Assembly: GCA_958295665.1 (NCBI GenBank)
Contig: OY282559.1
Span: forward strand, 248,368,764-248,432,763
Length of the DNA: 64,000 nt
Origin: Tipula vernalis
Taxonomy: Eukaryota > Arthropoda > Insecta > Diptera > Tipulidae
Reading direction: 5' to 3'
Made by a program: the position numbers and the translations under genes. Under the pieces are notes generated by a model, which was not told where the DNA came from, ran no database searches, and saw only the letters and a program-made list of their open reading frames with translations. Within the stretch, counting starts at the first letter, position 1, and each line of letters begins with the position of its first letter. Shown here piece after piece: positions 45,741 to 55,741 of this stretch.

Positions 45741-46745
45741 TATAAAAAGGCAAAAAGCGTCGAGCGTCGAATCGATCTAATTTCCTGGTGGAAGTTTCAC
45801 TTTGCTAATAGTGACTCTAATCAAACTACTTGCATGAGTTTTTCACTGAGTTACAGCCTGACTCTATCTAACTATGTAATTCGTTTTAGCAAAAAAAGGA
45901 AAATAATTTGATTTGCATATATTCGATAAACTGTAAAAACCAAATTATGACGTATACCAGAGCACCCTGTATTTTATAGAGCCATAATCAAAAAATCTGA
46001 GGTTTTATAAGGGAATTAGAAACGAGGAAAAAACCAAACTTTTCATAGTAAAATACACAAAACATATGGAAAATCACTTTTTTTTCTAAGACAAATTTTT
46101 AAATGAAAACTTTACAAATTCTTAATTATGATTTTTCAAATATTTTCATAAATGTTTGAATTTCAACATATATGAATATCGTTTAAGTAAATCGTTTTCA
46201 TTTTCTTGTAATAATTGAATTATTTAAACCAAAATATTAAAAAAAATTCATAACAACAGCATTCTGGTCAAATTAAAATAAAAGCTTACTACGATTCGTT
46301 TGGTCATTTAAGTCAATACACATTACATAGATGGCAGTGTTGGCCGTCAAAATTTGGAAAAATCGTCCAAAAATTACCACCTGGGGAATTTCAAGCTCAA
46401 AAATTGTAGGAAAAGCAAAACAAATTCACAAAATATAGGAACGTGTGATAATTTTGCGATTAAATAATTTTTTTTCGTATTTTTCTTTGACCATTTTAGA
46501 CATCTTACGTACACTAGTAAAACTAAAGATAAATTTAGCAAGTATTATTTTAATTTGTTAGAGCCAACTTTGATGTATTTTTCAAAATGAAAGTTCGAAA
46601 AAATATATTTTAGAAATAATTTAATTTTAATATTTCTGCTATTAATATTTACTTAATACCAATATAGCCTTCTTATATATTATTCTTAAAGATATGTAGA
46701 ACACTTTTATACAAACATTTTATAATAGTTTTGCTTTTTTCATTG
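45741..46745. other. AT-rich DNA, no recognised gene
   Basis: No coding or repeat structure supported. A short frame at 45723-45911 has no family resemblance. Confidence 0.5.
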
Positions 46746-46789
46746 AAAAACTTAAAGCTAAAAAACACCATTTTTATTATGGATTCCTA

Positions 46790-47715
46790 TGGAAATCAGT
46801 GAAAAGTTATACCACTAACAAAGCTTCTAAAATATACGTCATTATGATTATGGCTCTATACTCTAGAAGGCTCTGCGTATACCCATCAGAAATATTAAAA
46901 AAAAACAAAATGGAAAATACTCATCCCATGCTTTTGTGTTGGTTTTTTGAAAATGTTTCAATTAGGCTTATACTTACAACGGAACCTTTTAAACTGTCAA
47001 ATTCAAAAAATCAGAAAAACTATGCTAAGTTGTAGCACTATGTGAGACAGAAATTTAAGTCGACTGCACGGGCGAGATTATTTCTGAGATTATTTTTATC
47101 CCAACATTTTCCTTCCAATGAAATCACTGTATTGATAAAAAAAAAGAAAAAAATTCCCCTTCAAGATTTCCCTTCACGAGTTAAAATTTATTGAAAGATA
47201 ATCTTTGGAAAAATAATCCTTCTCGTGCAGCGAGCCTAACGAAACTATTTATGGTATCGGCTACCTACCAAACCCTTTTTAGGGTTAAATCCACACCTTA
47301 ATTTAACCTCAATAAATGCTGTTTTCGATATAAGTATCTCGATTTCTACTCCACTTTTTTTGATAAAACAAATTAGTAATTATTCCTCATAAAAAGTACA
47401 AGTAATCCATAGTGAATCAGATTATGAGGTTTGCATCTCTATTTTTGGAGGGGGATGAAAATACCCATTTTTCTCAAATTAAGGGGTGATTTTCCCCCAA
47501 AAAGGGTTTAGTTGCCCATAAAAAATATGGTTTCGATAGAATAATTTTCATAATTTTTTGAATTTGACAGTTCAAAAGGTTCTCTTATTAGAAAAATTAA
47601 CAACATATTATTAGGTTGTCTAAATCTAAAATAATTGATGTCAGAATTATACATATCGCATAATTTACATAAAAATAGTTTTTTAGATGCTTTTTTAGCA
47701 GATAAATTTGACATG
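46790..47715. repeat. Inverted pair of a decayed, possibly coding sequence
   Basis: The plus-strand frame at about 46799-47035 and the minus-strand frame at 47714-47508 are homologous in opposite orientation. Both contain KASK, and they share EPFKLSNSKNQKNY versus EPFELSNSKNYENY; at DNA level GAACCTTTT(A/G)AACTGTCAAA is shared. I do not recognise the protein. A small MITE lies between the arms. This may be a foldback element or two independent insertions. Confidence 0.5.
47066..47228. mobile_element. Small MITE (GCACG ends)
   Basis: The left end GCACGGGCGAGATTATTTCT resembles the reverse complement of the right end GCACGAGAAGGATTATTTTT, with a second GATTATTTTT/GATTATCTTT block. About 163 bp. 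It lies between the inverted arms of 46790-47715. Confidence 0.5.
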
Positions 47716-47878
47716 AGTCTTCGACACTCAACCTATGCTGATTAGAGATAAAAGAAGTGTTTACTTTACATTAAAAACTATTTAAAACGATAAAACCAAC
47801 ACGAAACATAACAAATTGTACGACAAAATAATGAAAAATAAGAGGACTATTTAAAAAATAAAATCTGGCACACTGGCA

Positions 47879-48245
47879 CGAAATCCTGTCAAAAATGACC
47901 AAAAATTTGATGGGTCCAAATCCACTTTTCTCGACGTTTTGAAAGTCCCTGAGTCTAAAAAAGCAAAAAATAAAAAAATGTCCGTCCGTCTGTCTGGACG
48001 TCTACGGATGTCTGGGTATCTGTACCCATGGTATCTCAAGAACGGCTTGTTCGATTTCAAGGCGAAGATTTGAAAATTCAAACGTCTTGACCGATTTGAA
48101 CCAAACTATACACAAATATTGTTTAAGACTTAAGAAAGGTCAGGGGTTAAGGTGTCTTGAAAATGGGATTCTCAAATGATTTTTGAATGAAGTTCTGGAA
48201 TACGGCCAAGTATGATGGAACTTGCCTATTTCTCAACCGGTTATG
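47879..48245. repeat. Interspersed repeat with (GTCY)n tract and one 107-bp unit
   Basis: CTGTCAAAAATGACCAAAAA, TCTCGACGTTTTGAAAGTCC, then GTCCGTCCGTCTGTCTGGAC, ATCTCAAGAACGGCTTGTTC and AAGGCGAAGATTTGAAAA. It recurs in the same orientation at 50135-50420. A unit of the 107-bp repeat follows (about 48150-48245). GTCY tracts are described for mini-me and related repeats of Diptera. Confidence 0.7.
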
Positions 48246-48264
48246 ATGAACTGGCCTCTTTCTT

Positions 48265-50130
48265 AACAGCATGGTGTGTTAAGTAATATATCGTATTAGT
48301 TGATTGTTCTGCGAGAACCATGTGTCCTAGCTTCAAATATTCGTTCATAAATTTAAGATAGTCCTGCTTGAATGTAGGACTGTTTTTGAAACGTTTTTAT
48401 ACTTGGCGAAATCTCGCAATGGATTGGTTTTTTTGATTTAACTAATTCTACTCCTTCACAGTTGAAAAAATATTGCTTATCTAATGCAAATTTCATTACA
48501 TATAGGTCCAGTGCAAGGCTGTATTACAAAATGATACAAAGCTTGCATTAAAAATTAGTTTGATACAATTTGCATTGATTTGTAACACATCAATTAGATT
48601 AAATTTTAGTGCAACATACATTAGAATCTAAAGCAAATTATAGGAGAACCGTCAATCAACTGCATTAAAATTTATCAAAGACTGCATTAATAAAATATTT
48701 TAGAAGTATTAAATTTTAAAGCACGCTGCATTAAAAGCTCCGTAATTATAGCAATTTTTTTTGTTTTTCCGGGGTTGTTCTTTGTTTTTGGTACCTTGAG
48801 GTTGAGGTTCGAAATCTCAGAGAGTAGTTTACTTAAAAAAATAAAATAAAAAATAAAAATTTCATGTTGAGATGTCATCTTTCAATGGGCGGGCTAGCCT
48901 AGTTCACTTTATGGTTGCCCAAATTAATAACTTATAAATTAAGAACTGAAAAGCTTACATTAAAACATAATAGATATTTTCGAATCCTAAAACTAAATTA
49001 TTAAAGATTTATTAAGCTGCTTATATGTCATGTAGTCGGTTTGATTTAGTGAATTTTATATCAGTAATGCAAAACTCGTGCATGATCTTATTATTCATAT
49101 ATTCATATTGTTTTAGCGAATTTTATGTTGGTATAATTTTTCAATTTGAGCAGGTTGCTTTAAAATGTTTAATAGTTGTATTAAAAATGTTTTTTAATGC
49201 AAATACGCTTTAGAAATCCTCATAATTGCATTAAAATTCATTTTAACGCAATCATACTTTTCAATTTAATAATAACTTACATTACATAAGTCGTAATGCA
49301 AGGCTTGCATTAAAAATTAAAGTTATTTTTTCAGTTGTGTTCCTTTAGTGGTAACATCACTTCATAAGAACCATCTGGTAATCGCTTACAATTCTGTTTA
49401 AATTTCTTCACACTGTGCTTGTTCTAATGTTAGATGTTTGGATGCTTCTTCTTCTTAAATTTCCCAAAATTTGTATAGGTCGCTGTCTACAGTCGAGACC
49501 ATTGTTTATATTTGGCATTCACTAGTGCTTGGTTTAATTGCTCCAAATATAAACCAACCCAGTTTAGTTCGCTGAGCTGTTGGTCCTCAAAGTGTTTCAT
49601 CAATGTGTGTTGCCTGAGAACCGCTGGCGGTAAAAACTCTAGCAAATTCTTCTCTCCCTTTGTTCAATTTTATTTTTACTAGTGCAGTTGGCATCAATCC
49701 AAAATTTGTAATTTCTTAAAAAGTCCATTTCCTCCATTTTGGGCTGAGATTTTTAAAGTTGATGCAATTAGTAATCAAATGATCTGCCTTACAATAGCTA
49801 AAAAAATGTTTAACGGTATTGTGGAAAGTGTTTTATGTACAATTGGGATTTCTTGGTATGTGAATTGGCCTGTTGGTTAAGCACCACTCTCTTGTTTGAA
49901 TTTACTATTGTTGCTGCCAATCATTTCGAGCGATTGGGATCATGATTCCAGAAAAGACAAAAATTCATTTAACGGCGGAACTTTTTTCGATCGTACAATT
50001 TCTGCTCAAATAATTTTCTAATTTCGGTAGCAACATTTTGTGTTGACCCCTAAATTTGCAATACATTGCGAAGTTTCGCTTGCCGTATCGAACAGTTTCC
50101 TTGGTGGTCCTGCTCGGATACAAAGACCAA
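48265..50130 (-). pseudogene. BEL/Pao retrotransposon gag-pol relic
   Basis: Minus strand: LNEFLSFLES and SLEMIGSNNSKFKQES (about 49965-49880) match the end of BEL/Pao Gag; GLMPTALVKIKLNKGR and ASGSQATHIDETL (about 49690-49600) resemble its protease; AQRTKLGWFIFGAI (about 49580-49540) follows. EEASKHLTLEQAQCEEI and GSYEVMLPLKE (about 49455-49345) precede RT; after element B the same frame resumes with GVELVKSK, then FKQDYLKFMNEYLKLGHMVL and YYLTHHAV (about 48390-48270). Frames shift repeatedly and RT proper is lost. Confidence 0.7.
48457..49339. mobile_element. CACAG-ended non-autonomous DNA element (element B), TT duplication
   Basis: Left end CACAGTTGAAAAAATA; reverse complement of the right end CACAACTGAAAAAATA. 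TT flanks both sides (48455-48456 and 49340-49341). Removing the element and one TT joins BEL/Pao codons PLKE and GVEL in frame. TGCATTAAAA or its complement recurs at least six times, clustered within about 300 bp of the left end and 130 bp of the right end, including the palindrome AATGCAAGGCTTGCATT at 49291-49307. Non-coding, 883 bp. Confidence 0.85.
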
Positions 50131-50134
50131 AGTA

Positions 50135-50420
50135 TTGAAATCTTGTCAAAAATGAGCAAAAATTTGATTGGTTCAAAACCATTTTTCTCGACGTTTTGAA
50201 AGTCCCTGAGTCTATGTACAAAAGCAAAAAAAAAATTAAATTGTCCGTCCTTCTGTCTGGACGTCTGGATGTCTCGATTTCCGGTTGTGTGGATGGCTGG
50301 ATGTCTGGATGTCTCGACCCATAGTATCTTGACAACGACTTGTTCGATTTAGAATTTTTTTTACCAATCTGTTTCTATGGTCAAGGCGAAGATTTGAAAA
50401 GCTTTTGGAATCTGTACGTC
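50135..50420. repeat. Second copy of the (GTCY)n interspersed repeat
   Basis: Direct-orientation copy of 47879-48110: TTGTCAAAAATGAGCAAAAA, TCTCGACGTTTTGAAAGTCC, GTCCGTCCTTCTGTCTGGAC and AAGGCGAAGATTTGAAAA. It has an expansion of GGATGTCT/GGATGGCT units in the middle. It flanks the BEL/Pao relic on the opposite side from the first copy. Confidence 0.75.
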
Positions 50421-50429
50421 AAGAGGGTC

Positions 50430-52680
50430 GGGTACCTGCCAAACGAATTGACACAAACACCTGGTTATAGAAATATTTACCAATTTGTTAAGTATGCTGA
50501 TTTAAATATTGAGTTGGGCATTAAGTTTGTGGTTGAGTTGAAGGTTAAGTTAGGGATCAATTTTGCGGGTTGAGTTGAAGTTGAGTTAGAGTTGAGTTGG
50601 GCTTGTATTAAGATATAGTGAGTAGTTGGCCAATGTTTTATATATGCTGGTTTGTGGATTGAGTTGAAAAAGAAGTTGCGTTTGGGTTGAGGGTTGAGCT
50701 GGGAGCCGTTTACGGGTTGAATTGGAGTTAAATTGGAGTTGGATTAGTGTTTAGTAAGCAGTTGAGCAATCTATATAGGTGAGTGTTTTTATGTGTGTAC
50801 TGCATACGTGTGAGATTTTTAGATTAAGTTCTGGAATATGGCAAAGTACGATAGAGTTTGCCTATTTCTCAACCAATTATGGAATTATTATTTGGAAATG
50901 GGATTTTAAAACGATTTTTGGATGAACTTCTGGAATACGGCCAAGTATGATGGAACTTGCCTATTTCCCAACCAATTATGATGAAATTCGACTTGTACAT
51001 TTCCCAACCGATTATGATGAAATTTGTTATGTGCATTTGGGAATGAGGATTTAAAATAATATTTCCGAAACTCTGCACTACCGTTATTAGTTTCAATACT
51101 GCAGCGCGTATCCGCTACGCACTATATTTTTCTAAACAAGGCCAAACTTACCGCTCTGACTGCAAATACTCAGAAAAATAACCCAAAGTTTAAAGCGAAG
51201 GATTGGCAAGAAAAGTTTCTAATGGAACTTGGATATTATTACGGAGGTAATCTTGATCGTTAAGCAATTGAAATAGTGTCTTTAGGCTGTCTTAAAGAAA
51301 CCTCAACAGCTGCATGATTCACAGAAACCTAAATAGATAACATTATAGAAGCCATATTGGCATATTTTTCACAACCTCGTCTAAAAATAATTTTGGGTCG
51401 CATTTCCTTCTATTCGTTGGAAACGTCAAAATTCATCATAATCGGTTAATAACTTTAACTTTATCCAAAAATCGTTTTAGAATCTCATTTCCAACGCACA
51501 TGTCAATTTTCATCATAAGGCCATTCATATAATTTATTAAGGGCTCTATTTGAAATGTAAAAGGTTCAGTTTGAAGTATAAAAGGATCAATTTGAAGTGT
51601 AGAACCTGTATGATGGTATGTATAATGGTATGATGGTATGTTGATATGATTGTATGATGGTATGATCGTATGATGTTATGTTGGTACGATGGTATAATTG
51701 TATGATGGAATGACGGTACGATGGTATCATGGTAAGATGGTATATATGGTAGTTTGATTGTGTGATGTTATGATGATACAGTGGTATGATGTACGATTTT
51801 ATATATGATACAACGTATGATGGTAAGACGGTATTTATTCTAGAATGATGGCATGATGGTATGAGGGTATGATGGTATGACGGTATAATGGTACGACGGT
51901 TGGATGGTATGATGATATCATGGCCTGACAGTATGATGGTTTCATTATGTGATGGTATGATGGTATGATGGTACTATTTTATGATGATATCTTGTTATGA
52001 TAGTATGAAAGTGTAGTGGCTTGATGGTAGGATATACATCATGGTGTGATGGTGCGATGGTTTGACGTCGCTATGGTACAATGGTACGATTGTATGATGG
52101 TGTAATGGTATAGTGTTATGATGGTTTAATGGAATAATGGTATGATGGGATGTTTGTTTAAAGTTATGATGGTACGATGGTACATATGCCGGAATGATCT
52201 TGAGTAGGGTTTGAGTTGGAATTGAGTTGGATTTGAGAGAGAAGCTCTTTTAGGGATTAATTTGAGGTCGAGTTTATGGTTTAGTGGGAGGTTAACTTCA
52301 GTTGAGTTCATACACGCAAATAGCTTTCGAATCGACTTAATTTTGGGATTGGGTTGGAAAATAAGTGTGGAGTTGAGCGGAGGGTTGGGGATTTGGGCCG
52401 AGCAAAGTTGAGTTAACGTAGAATTACGCCGTGTGAGTTGTGCGGTATTTAACGTTTGATTTGGAGTTAGGTTAAGGATTGATTTGAAACTTGATAAGGG
52501 TTGATTTGGTGATTTCATTGATGGCTGGGTTAGCCGTTAATTTGGTGATTGCGTTAAGGGTTGTGTTGCGATTGAGATAAAGCTTGAGTTGTAAAATGAG
52601 TTAGAGGTTAAGGTGAAGATTGACTTAAGAGGCTCATTTAGGGATTGATTTGGGAGCTAAATTAATCAGGACCGAAGGTC
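50430..52680. repeat. Strand-biased G/T-rich minisatellite tract
   Basis: 50470-50760 and 52190-52670 are degenerate arrays of GAGTTG/GGTTGA-type units; 51605-52190 is an array of an ATGGTATG-like octamer (TATGATGG) with many variants. On the plus strand C is scarce throughout these arrays. The foldback-type repeat at 50810-51535 interrupts them. The long minus-strand frame at 52126-52518 is a by-product of the repeat composition and not a gene. Confidence 0.85.
50810..51535. repeat. Second inverted pair of 107-bp repeat arrays
   Basis: Forward units (50815-51060: TTCTGGAATACGG, GATGGAACTTGCCTATTTC, CCAACCAATTATGATGAAAT) face inverted units (51385-51530: CATCATAATCGGTTAATAAC, TAGAATCTCATTTCCAACGC). 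The spacer of about 310 bp contains ATGATTCACAGAAACC, which is similar to TTGGTTCACAGAAACC in the spacer of the locus at 29040-30950. Confidence 0.65.
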
Positions 52681-54845
52681 TGATCACCTCATGAGGTTTC
52701 AGCCCTTTATATTTTACAATTATATCAACTGTATATATATTTATGATCTACTGCTTATACTATTTAACCTAAGTAAATTAGTATGGTGTTAGCATTTTAT
52801 TTTTATGTTTATGAAGACTAAACAACTACAATATACAATTATTAATGTAGTAGGCAAATTCGAAACTTCCATTCTCTTTCCTTCTTTTAATTGCTAAAAA
52901 CTGAAACTGGCTGTTTAAAATGTTGCAGTTATCAGATTGTCTTGTCGGTCTTCTTCGTTCAATGTAACAGCAAAATTTTAAAACGTGCATGTCTTCGTTA
53001 CATAATAAAAATGAAGCAGACTGAAAAAATTACATAAAAAAATGCACAAAAGCACCTCCACACAATCTGAATTTTATTGCCCTACATTTAATGGGATTTT
53101 TGTCTATTCACACAGTAAAATGAAATTTTGCACGATCCATCGTTAAAAAATGATATTAAAAACAAAAAAAACTAAAAACAAAAAACAAAATCATCACGAC
53201 TTGGATTTATTCCAGTAAATCACTTAGCATATACACGCCACTATAACATTAGCATTATTGAAATTCCTAACATTCCTAAAGCCACATGCTGTAAAATGCC
53301 GATGCCGCACTTATCAAATTCGCGTCATATTACTCTACACTCACACCTACAGAGCGCGTGCAATTATGAAAAACAAAAGCAAATCTTTTTGTTCAATGAG
53401 AGGTAAACTTATGTCATCTTTGGCCAACATTGTGCAAATTAGATAAATTGGCACTGAAAATGTTCCGACCGATGAACACTAAAATTGATTCATTTGGCGC
53501 CTGTTTATAAATAGCACCGGTGAATTAACTGACCACGCAGACAAAAATACAAATATCATGAATCACAACAGAAACAATTAACGATTTATAATTATGTATA
53601 TGAAACATACCGTAATTTTAATGAAAACTGAATAGTTTATGTTTAGCGCACGGATTAAATTTTCATGAAAAATTTACGAGGTTTGTGTTTGTTTGTCACA
53701 AAATAAGAAAATACAAAAAGAAATTATTTTTAAAATCATTTTTTTTTGTTTTATTATTTATTTATTTATGTTTAAACGCAGAAAATATATAGAAAAACCA
53801 TTTGTTGTTAACATTTGCAATTTCATTTTCACTTTGTGCGGATGATGATGGTCGATTTTCCGCCGTTTATTTTCATCTCATTGAATATTTACTTTACGTA
53901 TCACAGAGAATACAAACAGCGCACACATCATTGCGTCTCATCATTAACATCATCAAGACGTCACCCATTTTCATCTTGAAAAATGAGGTTGTCTGTTTGT
54001 GTTGATTTTGTGTTTGGTCGGTCGGCTGTACAGCTGATTAAAGATTATATATTATATTTAAGATATGTGGTAAACATGTGGGCGGGAGGTAACGTATAAA
54101 CACTACATACAACATACTAGAAATCTATGCTAAAAATAATAAAACAAAAAAATATTTAATGAGGTTGGATGATTGTTAAAAACAGATGTTATGTTGAATG
54201 AAATCATTATTTTTTTGTGCTATTTGAACTTGCGATCTGACGATGATAATATTTTCAATGAGAGTGACAGTGTTGATTTTTCATATTTACAAAGAAAACT
54301 CAATATATTTTTAGAGAAAATATTGAAATTTTTTGTTTTGTTTATTTATAAATTAATAATTCGTGGTTGGTGGCTTAACCTGTCTAGGAATTTATTAAAA
54401 AACATTAGATATCAAATATTTGTGGTGTAAATTGTGGCTCACTGCAGTTTCACTCATTCCGGTATTTATGTCTTATAAAAAATTGAGCAAACCGTTTAAT
54501 ATCAAAATAATTCGACACACAAATCAAACTTGCTGATAGTCCCTGCCGTTCTTTTAGGTTTGACCATACAATTTCGATTAATTCAGGAACCGTATCTTTC
54601 CCTTGCAAATGTTTGCCCTCTTATCTCCTCCACACAAACCAGAAGTCTCGGAACAAGCCCTTCTGAAAATCTGACATGTCGGCTAGCCATTCTGAAAGAC
54701 CAGTTTACAAATAATAACAAGGCAAATTGAATGATTTTGTAGAACCCGTTTGAAGAACCCGTTTTATTTCATTCATATTTCATAATATGGCTTAAACAAT
54801 AAATCTGTATCACTCCTTCTCATAAACATGTCTCCACTAAACACG
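52681..54845. other. Unassigned DNA, no recognised gene
   Basis: Slightly higher C+G than the surroundings around 53250-54010. A TATAAATA sequence at 53508-53515 could be a core promoter on the plus strand, but no coding exon or initiator was confirmed. Frames at 53258-53446, 53802-54005, 54173-54430 and 54530-54730 match nothing I know. Confidence 0.4.
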
Positions 54846-54849
54846 GCAC

Positions 54850-55136
54850 ATTGGGTGTGTGATTATGACTCCGCCCATTTTTATTAAAATAAAATACATT
54901 TGCTTGGTTAGAAAATTAAAAAAATTATTGCAACTACAACTTTCGGCCATCTTTCAGGCAATATGCGGATTCCACCTCTGAAGATTCAATCATTAAGCCA
55001 ATTTTCGATTTCTGCGCGAAAACTGAACCGCTGCTCAGAAAGAGACGACTGCCTCGAATGGAATAAGCAGTAATTGAAAGGAGCTATATATGTCTCGTGA
55101 ATCCGTAAAGGGCGGAGTCATGTTTACGCAACCAAT
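54850..55136. mobile_element. Probable MITE (ATGACTCCGCCC TIR)
   Basis: Left ATTGGGTGTGTGATT with ATGACTCCGCCC pairs with the reverse complement of the right end, ATTGGTTGCGTAAAC with ATGACTCCGCCC. The arms are about 27 bp and the total 287 bp. No target duplication was confirmed. Confidence 0.5.
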
Positions 55137-55208
55137 ACAATTAGAGCAAAGCAAGTAATTACAATTTGCAAGAAATAATTTTTTTTTTCATTTATCTTCT
55201 GGACTGTT

Positions 55209-55321
55209 ATGGACAAGTCTCGAAAACATATTGAATTGTTACGAAAAATATCCAAGATAGATGGGGTTCTATCTGGGTCGGATTCTGATGAAACTTTTAC
55301 CGAAATATGCAGAAGCGATTA
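55209..55321 (+). pseudogene. Short frame resembling a transposase N-terminus
   Basis: ATG at 55209 opens MDKSRKHIELLRKISKIDGV followed by an acidic LSGSDSDE segment, then a stop. Acidic N-termini of this kind are common in piggyBac-like transposases, but similarity is too short to be sure. Sequence up to about 55540 is frameshifted. Confidence 0.25.
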
Positions 55322-55741
55322 ATATACTTATGAGCGAAATTAACAGCGAAACTGAAGATTCAGATGACAGTGATGATGAAAGTCTTCGTAATATATGTAT
55401 GGCGTAAAGAAAAGGGAGGCGTATTTTTTCAGATCTTAAGAGCAAAAATGGCATATAAGCTACTGATACCTGTAATAATGAAGACAATTCGGTCGAAAGA
55501 TCTGTTGATGGAAATTTATGAAAAACACTAGAAGAAGGTTTAGGTCGTTGTACTTAGCAGCTTATGGTGTGTTCAAATATGTGTCAGGACCAACAAAGAA
55601 CTTGATGATTTCATATTTATTAATATATGGTGTAAGAAATGGGGACCCAGTTTTTTTTACAAACAATATGTTTCGAAAAAAAAAATGAACGAAATCAGAA
55701 ATTCAAAACGGATAAATTTTCATTGATTTCTTTAATATAAA

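Noticed and set aside
51605..52190. CRISPR-like regular repeat
   Set aside because: Octamers are contiguous and variable without unique spacers; it is a minisatellite in a eukaryotic genome.
52126..52518. 130-codon minus-strand frame rich in Asn, Pro, Leu and Thr
   Set aside because: It is produced by the degenerate GAGTTG and ATGGTATG arrays, which lack stops on that strand.
53508..53515. TATAAATA as a host-gene promoter
   Set aside because: No exon, initiator or conserved downstream coding sequence supports it in AT-rich DNA.
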